A stretch of 64,000 nucleotides of DNA, taken from assembly GCF_905147045.1 (NCBI RefSeq), contig NC_065888.1, positions 6,081,001 through 6,145,000 on the forward strand. Reading direction: 5' to 3'. Of the stretch, positions 1 through 12,083 are shown one piece after another (within the stretch, counting starts at the first letter, position 1; each line of letters opens with the position of its first letter). The translations under genes were made by a program, and so were the position numbers. Source of the DNA: Nymphalis io. Its lineage: Eukaryota > Arthropoda > Insecta > Lepidoptera > Nymphalidae. The notes under the pieces were generated by a model. It ran no database searches. It was given only the letters and a program-made list of their open reading frames with translations, and had not been told where the DNA came from.

Positions 1-696
1 GCATATGTTGTGGAAGATATTGACACCTATGTCGCCTAAGGCTCTTATAGTTTCGATCGGTATAGCATCTCTTCCTGCGGCTTTCCCCTTCTTTAGATGC
101 ATAATGGCGGCTTTTACTTCCGATCGAAGAATGTCTGGCTTTTGGTTTTCATTTCCGGGCTCTGTATCAGGAAAGTTTTTCGACTAGTTGTCCTGGAACA
201 AGGACTGGCAATATCTTTTCCAAACGTCAGTTATATGGTTTAGCTCATTGACTACTCTACCATCACTATCTTCAATGGCCCAGGTCTTGGAAGAAAGTGT
301 CTTTTAGATGGATCGTATTTTATGGTAGAGATCTCTGGACTCATGTCTATTTGCATGAGCATCGATTTCCTCACATATTTTGCAAAGATAGGCATTATAA
401 TCCTTCCTGCAACCTGCTTGAATTTGTGCTGACAGTTTGTTTAAGTCACTAACGCCTGCACCTGTTGACTTTAGCGCGCGTCTCCGTTCGACTAGTTTTA
501 AGGTATTATCTGACATCCAGTGTTGTCGCTTGTATGTTGCAGCTGATGATCCTGAGATCGAAGCAGACTCTATTATTAGTTTTTTAGTTCGGTTCCACAA
601 CTTCTCAGGCGTCTCCTCTGTAAAGTCTGCATTCGCCCATTCTACCCAGTTCTGTTTTGCAGCAGCGTAAAACTTTTTAGTTGTCCTGAACTTCAA
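1..696 (-). pseudogene. LINE linker and reverse transcriptase N-terminus fragment
   Basis: Minus-strand reading from 696 gives a 130-codon linker (contains EKLWNRTKKLIIESA and KICEEIDAHANRHESRD) that ends at 304. A different frame then gives AIEDSDGRVVNELNHITDVW, typical of the thumb-side lead-in of RTE polymerases. A third piece, near 187-1, contains EVKAAIMHLKKGKAAGRDAI, which is RT motif 1 to 2 (K-x-GK-A-x-G-x-D). The catalytic FADD box would lie left of the window. Three frames over 700 bases show that this copy is decayed. Confidence 0.75.
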
Positions 697-739
697 TTCT
701 TCTTTGTTTTTGGTGACTTCGAGCCGCTTTTAACTTTAA

Positions 740-1312
740 TTAAAACTTTGAAATCAGAAGTTGGTGATCAGATCCACAATCTGCCCCGGGTAGTGTATGG
801 GCATTTCTAATTGATGTTTTCCATCGCGATCTAATTAGGATATAATCTATTTGATTGCGATATTTACCATCTGGCGATGTCCAGGTGTATAGCCTGCGAG
901 GATGGTGCTGGAAAAGGCTAATGGCTATGACCAGGTCATTTTCATTTGCAAACTGTATGAGACGTTCTCCTCTTTCGTTGTGTGTTCCAAGTCCAAATTT
1001 GCCCACACAATGTCCAGGCTGGTGAAAACTTTCTCCAATTTTAGCATTAAAGTCGCCCAGTTTTATTAGAGTTTCTTTATTAGGTACTTTAGCGATGGAA
1101 GTTTCTATTTCAGAATAGAATCTCTCAATGTCCTCTACATTTGCAGTGCTAGTGGGGGCATATATCTGCATGATGTTCAGATTCACTGGCGATGCTTTAA
1201 GTTTGACGCTTAATATTCTGTCATTCACTGCTTCTAAGCCGATCATACAGTTCCTCTTGTGGACAGGTACTAATAGAGCTTTAGAGATTCTGGCATCTGG
1301 CATGAATTGCAT
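740..1312 (-). pseudogene. LINE endonuclease domain fragment (RTE type)
   Basis: The open stretch of 190 codons encodes most of an exonuclease-endonuclease-phosphatase fold. Visible motifs are QIYAPTS, then GDFNAKIG near residue 84 (metal-binding Asp/Asn), YTWTSPDG, NQIDYI and the C-terminal GSDH, which supplies the catalytic Asp-His pair. In a live element this enzyme nicks the target DNA. The N-terminal strand with the catalytic Glu is not in this frame; related sequence in the same frame (NSHFLLSQASKGII) continues upstream to about 1370. The frame stops at 740 and the linker continues in another frame, so the copy is broken. Proteins like this are often labelled craniofacial development protein 2-like in gene sets. 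Confidence 0.8.
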
Positions 1313-1406
1313 CGCACTTATGATCCCCTTTGATGCCTGTGAAAGGAGAAAATGGCTATTATCAAACTATACAGCAACAACGTTCAGCTTAAAACAAAAC
1401 AGTTTC

Positions 1407-1430
1407 CTGTATGCATATATATGCATACAG
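1407..1430. repeat. 24-nt perfect palindrome
   Basis: The 12-base half CTGTATGCATAT is followed at once by its exact reverse complement. It sits at the 5' limit of the decayed LINE. It has an ATGCATAT-rich simple-sequence character and no known function is implied. Confidence 0.7.
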
Positions 1431-4400
1431 ACTAATGGTCAAGGATAACCGTTTTAATACTTTAATCATTACCGAGATTTATTCAGTCAATACTGAGTTG
1501 ACATGATGGCTAAAATGATATCGGGAAGATTGAATTGTATATTCAGCACCAACAAAAGTTAAGAGATGACGATAATATACATTGAAGAGATACTTTAAAT
1601 AGGGATGCTAATGTAAATCTTGCAAATATTATTCAACACGTTATTTTGCCCTCATCTTTCACACACACCGCGATACATACGATAACATTACATCTAATAT
1701 AGTAAACTGAGAAGTTTTAAACAATTAAAATGAACATAATTTATTAAATCATAATTATTTCATTCACTCATTTGAAACCCAGTAATATAGCCAAATTGGC
1801 ATGCAAATAGATACATACATATGCAGTAAAAATATTACCCTCCTTTTGGCAGTCAGGAAATAAATCATAGCATTCAGTACTAACCGAACCACACTCATAA
1901 TTTCATCACAAGTAAAAATGTTTACCGCCCAACGAAGTGGGCACGGGTCAGCTAGTAATATATAATTTTGAAGGGAATAATTGCAGAAGTGGACATTTTA
2001 TATAATTGATTATTAAATGTTAGGAGTTAATATGTTAATACTTATAACACAATTCCTTTGAGATTGTATATTATAAGGGCTCCATGTATTAATGTGCAGT
2101 GGTATGAAGGTAGGTATTAAGTATTTTTTAGTTTTTTTTTCTTTTCTGATCTTTGCCTAATAAATATAAGATCGCACTATAGATCAAAAGAGCGAGACAA
2201 AATATTAGGGATATTTTGTACGTATATATATTATTGTACGATCTTTACTTTATTTTATTATTGCTTTTCTATTCTGCTCTATTTGTTCATAAAATTAGTA
2301 TTAAATCAAAACGAATACTAGTGTTTGTCTTAAAATACTAAAAACAAAGTTTTTTCGTTAGTGAAAATAAAAGACAAAGACAGCAAGCGAGAATGAACAA
2401 AGTCGTATGATTTCAAGCGTAACTGTCTCTTTGTCTTAATAAACAATTTCATGTCAGAACAATCACAAGCTTAGTAACAAAGGATTGTTTTATGGGCGCT
2501 TTTTTCACCAATTAAAAAGACTGTTATATTTTAGGGTTGGCAATTTAAGTTATATTTTTATTTCTTCATAATGTTATATGAATTATTATTTCGATTGAGA
2601 TTTAATACGATCACTCTATAAATATATGCATAATAAGGGACGTTATTGCAACATTAGAAAATACAAATCGTGTCGTCTTGTGACAGCCCTGAATACTCGC
2701 AACTTGTCTATAGTTAGAGCGGCAACACTGGAACGAGTCGCACCACACGCGGTTTTGCAATTTCGCCCGAACAGTCCGCGCTGTCCGCAGGCGACGATGT
2801 CTAACACTATTACATATGTTATTGCTATTGCTTACGTTTAGAATAGTATTTTATATATTGTTTTTAATATTAAATATTTTGTATTAAGCGATTTTATTAT
2901 AAAAATCCGATAATCCTAAAAACTATTCTATTGAAGGAGCCTGAAGGCATTAAAATTAAAAAAAAATTAAGCGATTACAATTCCAATTCTCTATTGCAAT
3001 ATAGTTAACGCTATGCTTCGATAATACTTATCAGTAAGGGCATGCTCGTTTGTATAAATATAGGGCTTTAATGTCAATCAACAAAAATAGTAATTGAATA
3101 AGTAATACGTAATACGATCCACAGTCATGCTGTCCGCAAGCACGGATCGTTGAAATCCGTCAGCCGTGAAATCCTTTGGCTTAAATCGCTTAAGCGCTCA
3201 ACGCCTCATCACACCAGCGGTCGCTCAGCCTTTATTTGTAGCGCCTTTTTCCCAAATTCATTTAGATTTTCTTTCAATCCTATATACTCGTTATTTAAAT
3301 TTGTTTCCCTTTGACTCGCATTCAACATTATAGTGGAAGCATTCACTGCAATAGTGGTTTAGTTTTTAAAATATTCCCATCTATAAATTTAAATCAAGGT
3401 GACTTATAATGTAAAGTTATACTTTTGTTCATTGGTTAATACCCATAACTCTCAAAGGTTGACTCGAAGAGATTGTTGTTTTAGCAATAATACGGCATTT
3501 TGGTTCGGGTTTTTTTTCGTGTATAATAAAGTATACTTGATTTATTATTCGTTTTGTATTTTTATTGTTGATTTTTTTAACGAATTAATATTATAATTAC
3601 GTGTAAATAGGATTAAAACGCAAGAAGAAGGCAGAGTAGAATAGAGTCGCTTCATCTGAACTCATAATTTTCATAATCAAAAATTATGTTTATGAAAATT
3701 TTGTGAAAATTTTCAAAACTATAACCCGATAGTAAAATACGGACATCGGTAAAATGAAAGTCAAGAAATAAAAAGAGTATACTTTTATTTAAAAAAAAAG
3801 AAATAGACAAATTACGTAGATCATTTTGTAGAGTTCTTAATAATATGAATAAAAAGAACATTAAGTAAATTATTGCAGACAAAACAACGCAGCCGGTATT
3901 TTTCTAAGTCATTTATCTCAATGTTTTGACTTAAGAAGAAGAATGTACAACTTATTATGGAGGACGAGATGATGAAAAGTATGCGCCTTTTAATACGCGT
4001 CATGAAACTATTTTAGCTCGAGCGAGTGCATACAGGAAACTCATTAAGTAATTAAAGAGTTAAGAAATTTGAGAGTTCACCAACTCACAGTGCAAGCACT
4101 ACGGGCACTTAGCAATTTAAACTGGGAAAAATTAAGTTTTAGAATTTTGTATTTTCTAAAGCTCATATAATAGACAATTCTCTACTGTAACATTGTAGAA
4201 CTTAAGAAATTATACTTTTTAATAGATAAGGCTTTCCCGTAAAAGTATATAAATTAGTGTTATAAATAATGAACGTTTTCGCAATGATATCCCATCAATT
4301 CTTAAAATAAAAAAATTGATTTAACGGGACGTTGCCTTAGAATATAATCTGTTCGACATTCTTCGGAACAGATTTTCAATAATCTACTTATTAAAAGTCT

Positions 4401-4802
4401 TTTCCGAAATTTCTGCGTGATGCTTAAATATCTTTATGTTTAAGCTGATATCATGAAAGAAAAATATCTTTATTTGCTCAATGAAGTCATATTGCTATTA
4501 TTTTTTTTTTTATATAATATACAAGAGATAAGAACATGAAGTTCACGCTCGTTACGTCAATTGTCTAAATTTAATTAAAGTGGTTGAAATTATTAGAAGC
4601 GCAGCTACTAATAATATATAATGATACTATTATATATCCAAAACCTTCGACCTAACCTAACCTTCGAAACGAACTGCATAATCTGGTATTAGTTTTATGT
4701 ATAAGGTTCAGTCGTGTTTTCAGTTTGGCAATACAAAAAAAAGTCACTCCTCATTTATTAGTACTCACTGGCATCGTATAGTTAGTAATAATTTAAATAT
4801 AT
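1431..4802. other. AT-rich DNA without a recognisable gene
   Basis: No coding frame with family resemblance is seen on either strand. The stretch holds a Helitron-type end at 1925-1955. A GC-richer patch lies at about 2670-2800, with a TATAAATA 46 bases before it (2617-2624) and a 71-codon open frame (2626-2841) of no recognised family. A modestly GC-richer patch lies at 3120-3250. The rest is low-complexity AT-rich sequence. Confidence 0.6.
1925..1955 (+). mobile_element. Helitron-like 3' terminus (5' end not located)
   Basis: A short hairpin with 5-bp stem GCCCA/TGGGC (1927-1931 with 1938-1942) and loop ACGAAG is followed 9 bases later by CTAG (1952-1955) and then T. A subterminal hairpin before a CTRR end next to T is the diagnostic 3' structure of Helitrons, and this GC-rich wording is typical of small non-autonomous lepidopteran Helitrons. 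The upstream TC start could not be located, so the element's length is unknown. Confidence 0.55.
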
Positions 4803-4814
4803 TATATATGTATA

Positions 4815-5117
4815 GCCGAGATGGCCCAGTGGTAAGAACGCGTGAATCTTAACCGATGATCGTGGGTTCAAACCCTGGCAAGCACCACTGAATTTTCATG
4901 TGCCTAATTTGTGATTATAATTCATCTCGTGCTTTACGGTGAAGGAAAACATTGTGAGGAAACCTGCATGTGTCTAATTTCACTGAAATTATGCCACATG
5001 TATATTCCACCAACCCGCATTGGAGCAGCGTGGAATAAGCTGCAAATCTTCTCCTCAAAAAGAGGAGAGGAGGCCTTTAGCCCAGCAGTGGGACATTCAC
5101 AGGCTATTACGGTACGG
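4815..5117 (+). mobile_element. SINE-A, full-length, with 12-bp target duplication
   Basis: The head has an internal pol III promoter: box A-like TGGCCCAGTGG and box B-like GGGTTCAAACCC. The body and the 3' block CAGCAGTGGGACATTC...GGCTATTAC follow. TATATATGTATA is present on both sides (4803-4814 and 5118-5129), an exact 12-bp target-site duplication that fixes both ends. It is a non-coding retroposon. Confidence 0.9.
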
Positions 5118-5469
5118 TATATATGTATAATATAACCATGTATGAATATATTTCACATGAAATAGCATGATATGAAGGATCTCAAACAATGTCAGGGTCA
5201 GTAAACCGCATTTCCCCTGGACTGACAGGCGACAGATGCTTCGCACCCTATCAAGTGCGGTTATCATACATACATAAAGTTGTGATTTACGACGCAATCT
5301 ATGTACATGAAGACAATATCGATCCGTTACCCTCAATTCAATTTAAATGCTGGTTCTCAAAATGATGATAAAATATGATAATTAAAGGTAATGTGATATT
5401 AACAAGTAATTCGTTTATTAAAAATTAGATTCTTAATAATAATTATAGTCATTTTTTTTATTATATTAT

Positions 5470-5718
5470 GACGAGCCGGTTGGCGTGGTTGGTTTGCGAT
5501 TCGCGCTGCAGGTCGTGGGTTCGATTCCCACCCAGGACAGATATTTGGGTGCATAAACATGTCTGTTTGACCTGAGTCTGGGTATAATTACCTATATAAG
5601 TAAGTATTTACAAAAAAAGCAGTATATGTAGTATATCAGTTGTCTGGTTTCCATAGTACGAGCTCTGCTTAGTTTGGGATCAGATAAATGGCCATGTGTG
5701 AATTATGTCCCAGGATAT
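5470..5718 (+). mobile_element. SINE-C, tRNA-headed, near full-length
   Basis: The first 70 bases resemble a tRNA: GAGCCGGTTGGCGTGGTTGG (box A region), then box B-like GGGTTCGATTCC within a foldable T arm CCCACCCAGG. A tRNA-unrelated body follows and ends at GTCCCAGGATAT. A second copy of the same length lies inverted at 23739-23997, so the two define the family and its ends. Confidence 0.85.
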
Positions 5719-5794
5719 AATTGTCTAGTAGATACTGTTTTTTTTCTTGACAACACGTATAGCTATAATGTTTGTATAAGTAAATTAGGTAAAT

Positions 5795-5890
5795 GTTCCA
5801 CGACGGGCTTAGGGCTTCCTCTCCTAGTGAGAAGGTTTGAACCTTATTTCACCACGCTATTCCAATGTGGGATTGACATGTTACTTTTAT
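5795..5890 (-). mobile_element. SINE-A 3'-half fragment, decayed
   Basis: Matches the reverse complement of the SINE-A 3' half (GGGCTTAGGGCTTCCTCTCC, GAGAAGGTTTGAACCTTATT, CACGCTATTCCAATGTGGG) with many substitutions. No duplication is visible. Confidence 0.6.
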
Positions 5891-6019
5891 CGAACCCTTC
5901 AATAATATATTGCTCGTAATTCATAGTTTCCTAGATTCAAATGATAATATTCAAGATAAATATATGTATCGATCGTGGATACAATTAAAGAGAGAACTAT
6001 ACATAAAGAAAGAGTTATT

Positions 6020-6232
6020 TAAGTAACAGCCTGTGAATATCCCACAGCTGGGCTAGGACTTGCTCTCCTTTTTTTTCAGGAGGTATGGAGCTTATTTCAC
6101 TACGCTGCTCCAATGCGGGTTGGTGGAATACACATGCGGCAGCATTTCAGTGAAATTCAAAACATAATACATATTTCCTCACGATGTTTTCCTTCACCGT
6201 CAAGCATGAGATGTATTGTAATTTTTCCCAAA
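6020..6232 (-). mobile_element. SINE-A, 5'-truncated
   Basis: Reverse complement of SINE-A from its GGCTGTTAC end back to the GTGAAGGAAAACAT block. The tRNA-like head is missing, as expected for incomplete reverse transcription. Confidence 0.8.
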
Positions 6233-6310
6233 TTAATTTAAATTTGGACCATTTTATAACAAGTTTCGGCTTGCAATATAATTCAACATAATAATTTAAT
6301 GATCATTCCC

Positions 6311-6565
6311 TTGTCCTTATCAGATTAAATTGGGGTCGGCGCAGTGTGTAAACTGCACGGAAAAAGGCTTTGCCAGACTTTTACGGTCGGCCGCCTTCCT
6401 GAGCTAACCCTCCTTGGGAATGCTTTTGCTGGTCGTCCCCGCCAACATACGTTATATCCCAACCAATATTAGGGGTGGTTAGGGTAACTTCGTGCTCGAT
6501 TCACGGGTGCGTTTAACGAAATTTTCTTTCGTTATGCGAGTGGATTTGGAATGGCTCCACTTTAC
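6311..6565. repeat. GC-rich segment, probably a dispersed-repeat fragment of unknown class
   Basis: A sharply GC-richer block (GGGGTCGGCGCAGTGTGT, CGGTCGGCCGCCTTCCTGAG, GCTGGTCGTCCCCGCCAAC) stands in AT-rich flanks. TGGGGTCGGCGCAG is a phrase I associate with lepidopteran repeat ends. There is no long frame and no second copy in the window, so class and strand stay open. Confidence 0.4.
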
Positions 6566-7865
6566 TTTGCCAGAACCATATTAAATATATGCAGTAGGAC
6601 AATAATTAAAGATCTAGTCTTATATTCGAGAGAGGGATCACCGAAATTATCATAATGTAATCGAGTTTAAATATTAGAATTCTTTATAGAAAAAGAAAAC
6701 CTTTCTGATATTAAGTATTATATTTTCCATTCATATGTTAAAACTTTCACTGTTCTATTGTTTCTAATTTTATTGCTCAGTATTTTAGTACGTACTTATG
6801 CTGGCAATATTTTTTCTATTTCAAAACTTGGAAGGTCGTTATATTTCTGCCGGAAAGGATATTTCAATTGGCGTGCTATTTGAATAAGTTACCCTCTTCC
6901 TTGATGGAGCGATGATTGATTTCTGTTTGCATTGAGGGTAGATCGCAATTTAATATCTTATTGTTAATAGACTCGTGTTGGTTCCGAGTTTCTCAGTTGT
7001 TAATTATTGTAAACGCCTCGGCTATTGTTTTGTTTGTACTCGTATTAAACAGAACTCAAGTAAAATAATTGTGCTGATATGAATGTTCGAGTACAACATT
7101 ATTATTTTGAATGTAAGATGTTATACAATGAATTTGTTTATTTTGAGGTTATTTAAGACAAAAATAATGTTTCTGCAGCATATTCGCACTGCTGTAAGGT
7201 TTCGTGGTTGATATAAATTTCAGTTCAAAATGTTTGGTAAAATTATATTCTAAAGTTAAATGTTGCTTATGTTAAGTACATTATTTATGCATTTTTAAAA
7301 GTGATATCGTATATAAAATTTAATACAAATTTAAGATCACATGCTTATTCAACTAAAATATGATTTAGATTGTTTGAATGAAATACTAATATTTCACACT
7401 TCACAAATGCTCACAGTTATATTAACTCTACAAAATTTTCAATTTACTCAAGTAGTACTTATGTCATAAGTCACATGTAACCACAGAAGTGCTTTACATT
7501 GTCTTTTGATACACACCACCGTGACGATTAAGAAATAAGAATTAAGAAACAAATTACTGCGCGTATATAATGTTGCTTTCTTCGCTAAACTTTCATTAAC
7601 TTAAAAAAAATATGGTAGAATAATCATTAATATATTTATGATATTAATAAATTTATTTGAAAGTTTACGTTGGTTTCATTTTAATCATAGGCAGATCTTT
7701 GATGCAGTTATTTATTAATTTATTTCACTACAAATTTGAACAAGCTATAAGAAAGAAACACGAAAAAATGTGGAGCATTAAGGCGGTCTTATCGCTTAAC
7801 GATTCCTTCCCGATAAACTTTGGGTTAGGAAATTTGTAAATTAAGATCAGGGTGGGTGGTGTATT
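6566..7865. other. AT-rich DNA, nothing recognised
   Basis: No frame longer than about 60 codons and no repeat family resemblance is seen. Low-complexity A/T runs dominate. Confidence 0.6.
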
Positions 7866-8056
7866 TATTTATTTATTTTTTTTTTTTTATATCGCCGGGA
7901 GGGCAAATGACTCTACTCCACCTGATGGTAAGTGGTAGTAGAGTCCAAACGCGACGACGGCCAGTACAGACGGGAAAAACGTTCTGCACTAGCCGCCTTC
8001 GCCTTGCCGGCCCGCAAGATGCCTCTTCACGCCTCGTTTGAAGGAACCCGGGTTGT
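7866..8056 (-). mobile_element. 3' stub of the Jockey/CR1-like LINE
   Basis: Reading the minus strand, the last 21 codons of the LINE polymerase are seen (NPGSFKRGVKRHLAGRQG, then a stop), followed by the same 3' UTR as the copy at 17815-18117 and an A-rich tail (the T run at 7877-7890). It is a typical dead-on-arrival, 5'-truncated insertion. A 15-bp unit, about 2.2 copies (8058-8090), abuts the truncated end. Confidence 0.85.
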
Positions 8057-8057
8057 A

Positions 8058-8090
8058 AATTATGTATTTTATAATTATGTATTTTATAAT
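8058..8090. repeat. Tandem duplication, 15-bp unit, about 2.2 copies
   Basis: AATTATGTATTTTAT is repeated directly at 8058-8072 and 8073-8087, next to the 5' junction of the LINE stub. It could be a repair product of the insertion or a minisatellite seed. Confidence 0.75.
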
Positions 8091-10057
8091 ATTTATATGC
8101 AGGCATATAATACATAAAATAAATAAATCAATAATACAGAAGTTTATACCAATAAATATTAATGTAGTCTCAAATTAAAGATTTGTTTCTAAAAAATGTT
8201 TCCTCAGTCGTTTAAATAAAGAAATTGAGTCATAGTGTAAGGTTTATATTTTGTACTCCCTACCTTCATAAAATGTATACTGTTGCCTAGTGAAATAAAA
8301 TATTTTTTAATGAATTAAATACAATTATAATATTGTAAAGTATAGTTAATAATAAATGTACTTATAGCGTTAAACGTAAGCCCGTGTGTATCATACGCGA
8401 AGAAATAATCACATTAGTGTAATTGCGATGCAAGGCGGAAAGTTTGTCCATTAGAGCATTATTGATGGGTTTTAAATTGCATCGGTCCCGTCGGGATGTC
8501 CCTATCATTTGACATCGGGGGTGACGCGGCGCATATTTCTGATTTCTATAACTATTGATTCATGTCTTTTAATACGTAACCACCTTTTGCACTATTCATT
8601 TCAAGTATAATTTTAGATGTAAACGTTTAGAATTTCAGGTATTATTTATTTTTTGTTATTTTAATATTATATTGATATTATTTTTCGTGTGGAAGACAGT
8701 ATATCAAAATGAATATTATAATTGTGAAAGCATTGACTTTGATTGTTACATACCCACGATTAAACAACTAAACGAATTACCGATTCAAGAACACCTCGAT
8801 AGATTTTGCTCTCGTCACTCATTCTACCGTTAAACATCAATACATTGTATTGTTTCCGGTCTGATGGGTAAAAGAGCCAACGTAAATAGGGCTTCTATGT
8901 AGCCTTCAGGATATATATGTAAACAATTAACAGCAGTTTAAAAAGAACTGGATGAAGAGATGGTTATTATCTAAGATTAATCAGATTGTCTGGACAAAGC
9001 AGAATTCACCTACATCAATGGTTTTCCTAACACTATTCATGCGATTTAAGTTATATCAATGCAACTGTAAGAGCATTAAGCAGGTTTCCTGTTTCTACTT
9101 GCTGCCGTGTCATCGTATTTGAAACAGTGCCAGGCCTGCAATCACGGTTATGTAGGCCAAGAGGCTGCGTCGGTCGTGGATGTATTGTGTTACGTAAATA
9201 AATCATTATTTACGAAGGTAACGTTACATTCGTCATGTTTTATTATATATATTTTTTAATATTTAATTTATATAACTATTATATAATTTTATTTATTTTG
9301 AGGATTGTAGACAAAGCAATTTTTCTAATATCTAATAGCTTGAATAGAGAAAAAATGTTGGACAAATCCAAATCTAGGAAAGAAAGCTTTAAGTAGATAC
9401 GAGTCGTTTAAGCATAGCCTATGGTCGTAGTTGTTGGACAGGAATTTTCATTTAGTTTTCTTAGAAAAGCTATAATCTTTATATAAATATACTATTATAA
9501 GACTATGCATATAAGTTTAGCGCGAATAACATTTGTCAATGTAATCAATAATTAGAAATAAAGATTCTGCATCAGTAAAAATCTTAAAGGGGAAAAAAAA
9601 TAGGGAGAAATCTAAATCAATATAGAGATGAATCATAAATATGCAAGATATTTTAGATGTATGCAAAAAGATATATACAAAAAGGCGTTAAATTAATTTA
9701 AACAACCAGAAGTAGAAAATGAGTTATAATTGCCTGCTCATTCGCTAGATAGTTGTTAAGTTTTAATAGAGCTAGATTGATATAATGCAGTAATGATGCA
9801 TGAAATGTCTTCTTATACGACAGTTAATTGGTTAAGCAATTCAGAAAAGAACAATTCCAAAACTGACGAGAAAATTTTACATAATCTATATGATTTTTAT
9901 CTGTCATGATAAGGTATATTGAACGCTTTAATAAAATCAGGTTTATGATTTAGGTGTAAATTATATATTTATTTATTACATGGAATTATTACTGCTAAGA
10001 TTAATTAATGCTCTCGAGTTTATATGCTTGTATAAAGTCAAAAGATATAACATTGTG
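8091..10057. other. AT-rich DNA without a recognisable gene
   Basis: No coding frame is supported. The block at about 8400-8530 is GC-richer (CATCGGTCCCGTCGGGATG, GGGGGTGACGCGGCGCAT), non-coding, and unlike any repeat in this window. Confidence 0.55.
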
Positions 10058-10250
10058 TTAGAGCCAGTGTAATTACAGGCACAAGGGACATAAAATCTTA
10101 GTTCCCAAGGTTGGTGGCGCATTGGCTATAAGCGATGGTTGACATTTCTTACAATGCCAATGTCTAAGGGCGTTTGGTGACCACTTACCATCAGGTGGCC
10201 CATATGCTCGTCCACCTTCCTATTCTATAAAAAAAAAAAAAAAGAATAGT
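10058..10250 (+). mobile_element. SINE-B, 5'-truncated, A-tailed
   Basis: Starts inside the family at AGAGCCAGTGTAATTACAGG and runs to TTCTATAAAAAAAA, with a clear A tail that sets the strand. The first 110 bases of the family are missing. Confidence 0.88.
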
Positions 10251-12068
10251 TCATATCAGTGGTTGAAAATTAAACGAAGAAAACTCATTAGAATATATAT
10301 CTGTACTGTCTTAAAAACGTACAAAATATTGTCTTAATAGCAATTTAGCTTTCCTTACTGTATTAATAATTAAACTTAATATTAAGAAATGGAACAATTG
10401 CTGTAATTTTGCCACGTAAAATACAATTAGCATTTAATTTTTTTTATCTTAACTATTATAAATTTGAAATATTCAACTGCATAAAACCGTTTCACGCCTA
10501 ATACTTTACACACACATCCGTAACGCAACTTTACAATAGTTGCAGGCGAAGTACTTCTTAAATGGAACGTAGTTTAATTACACCATAACGGTATAATACG
10601 TTAAAAAGTGAATTTAAAAAATAGCCAAGTCAAAGAAGTATAAAACAGTGCGAGAAATATAGAACAAAGCCTTTTAGGTCAAAACAAAGGTTTGATTTAT
10701 TCGATGATATTGCATCTCATGCGGAAATATATTAAAACATTCCTGCGCGGTATTCTCCGAGTAAAGACTTTTTTGCTTGATATTTGTCGGTAAACCTGTC
10801 TCGCCGATCAAACAACATATCCGATGGAATATTTGCTCGTCACTATATATTTTAACGCGGGTCTAAGTGATAAACATTTACCTAATCGAAACGAAACACG
10901 TACCTTAGTTTAGTTAGTTTACATTATGAAGTTTTATTTTTATTTTTGATAAAAATACGAGATCATTTTATTCTAAAAACCAATAACATCGAATAGTTTA
11001 ACTTCTACTTTTTAAGCTTTGTATTATAGGGTAACGCCATTTTAATGATAGTAATAAACGGATGCACGATTATATGCATTTGATTAAACCAAATTGGATA
11101 GTCGATTTGTGCTATTTTTACGCTACAAGCTTCCATGATGGACTTCCAGATAGAATCCAGTGTTGAGAATGTTTTCACTTTTCTACACCGTTGAGCCGGA
11201 TACTATGAATACATAAGGAAAAATTTTAAAGTGGGAATCATCCGGAGCGACTGCAGTTTCAGGACATCTTTCTAACTTCGACTCGGAAGATAGCGTAGCG
11301 ACCATAGAATAAACATAGGTTTGCTTAAATATAGAAGTTTTTTTTTTAATTTTGATTTGATTGGTTTTCCGCCCACGTGTTAAGAGGGGGGTCAAGTGTT
11401 AGGTATAAAAAAAGTAGTCTATATCCTTCCTCGGGAAGCTTGCTTTATGTTGCAAATTTCAAATGTTCGGTGTTTCAGTTTAGCCGTTAAAGCGTAACAG
11501 ACAGATTAGACGACACAGACATACAGAGCTATGTTTGTATTTTTAATACATAAGTATATATAGTAGTCGAATTTTTATATAAGACTTGTTACAACCGATC
11601 TTCATACTGAGACGCTCTCCATAATTTAATTCCCCTTTAGATTCCCTCACCGCCAGATTGACAGTAGATGAATCACTTTAATATTGTAAATATTTTTTTA
11701 GGATAGTTTTTTTTAATTTAATTTTAATTACAATCGCTCCAATTTTGCGCGTCCTTGCCCTAGGTTATATTTAGTAACTCAATTTTTATAAAATGTTTGT
11801 TCCGAATTAAAAATCAAAGACTTTTTTTTTTAATAGTAAATATATTACGAAAACCTTTATGAAAATAGTAACTAATGAGTATAAAAAATGTAAGATGAAC
11901 ATTACATCGTCCTTCGTATACATGACACCAGCTGTCGTATGATGGACAAAAAATTGCTGCATAGCGGCAGTGCGACGGCGGTGCTGTCCGAACGCGATTT
12001 TTATTCTACATAAATAAGTGTTGCGACACCTATGCTTGTGCGGTACAATTAACACGCATCCTAATCCT
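10251..12068. other. AT-rich DNA with one dispersed-repeat fragment
   Basis: No gene is recognised. The only assignable content is the fragment at 11405-11560. Confidence 0.55.
11405..11560. repeat. Decayed lepidopteran dispersed repeat (Helitron-like interior wording)
   Basis: The run AAAAAGTAGTCTATATCC, CCTTCCTCGGGA, AAATTTCAAATG, TTAGCCGTTAAAGCGTAACAG with GACAGA-type repeats is the common lepidopteran interior block also seen, differently worded, at 51545-51625. Ends and class are not resolved here. Confidence 0.5.
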
Positions 12069-12083
12069 ATTTTCATTCTATAA

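Larger units (their letters stand above)
1..1410 (-). mobile_element. Decayed RTE-type LINE, 5' portion, running off the left edge
   Basis: This is a non-LTR retrotransposon on the minus strand. Reading from about 1410 down to 1, it gives an AP-like endonuclease domain, a linker, and the start of the reverse transcriptase, in the order expected for RTE-type elements. Frame changes and stops separate the pieces, for example near 740 and 700, so this copy cannot make a working protein. The polymerase core and 3' end lie outside the window. The 5' limit near 1410 is approximate, because homology fades upstream of the endonuclease. No target-site duplication can be tested, as one end is missing. 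It differs from the element at 44706-47860 in sequence, so it is a separate and older family. Confidence 0.85.

Noticed and set aside
4815..4890. tRNA gene (box A and box B present)
   Set aside because: The same head recurs at 35108, 50251 and 52104 with a common 230-bp body and target duplications, so these are SINE heads. The cloverleaf arms do not all pair.
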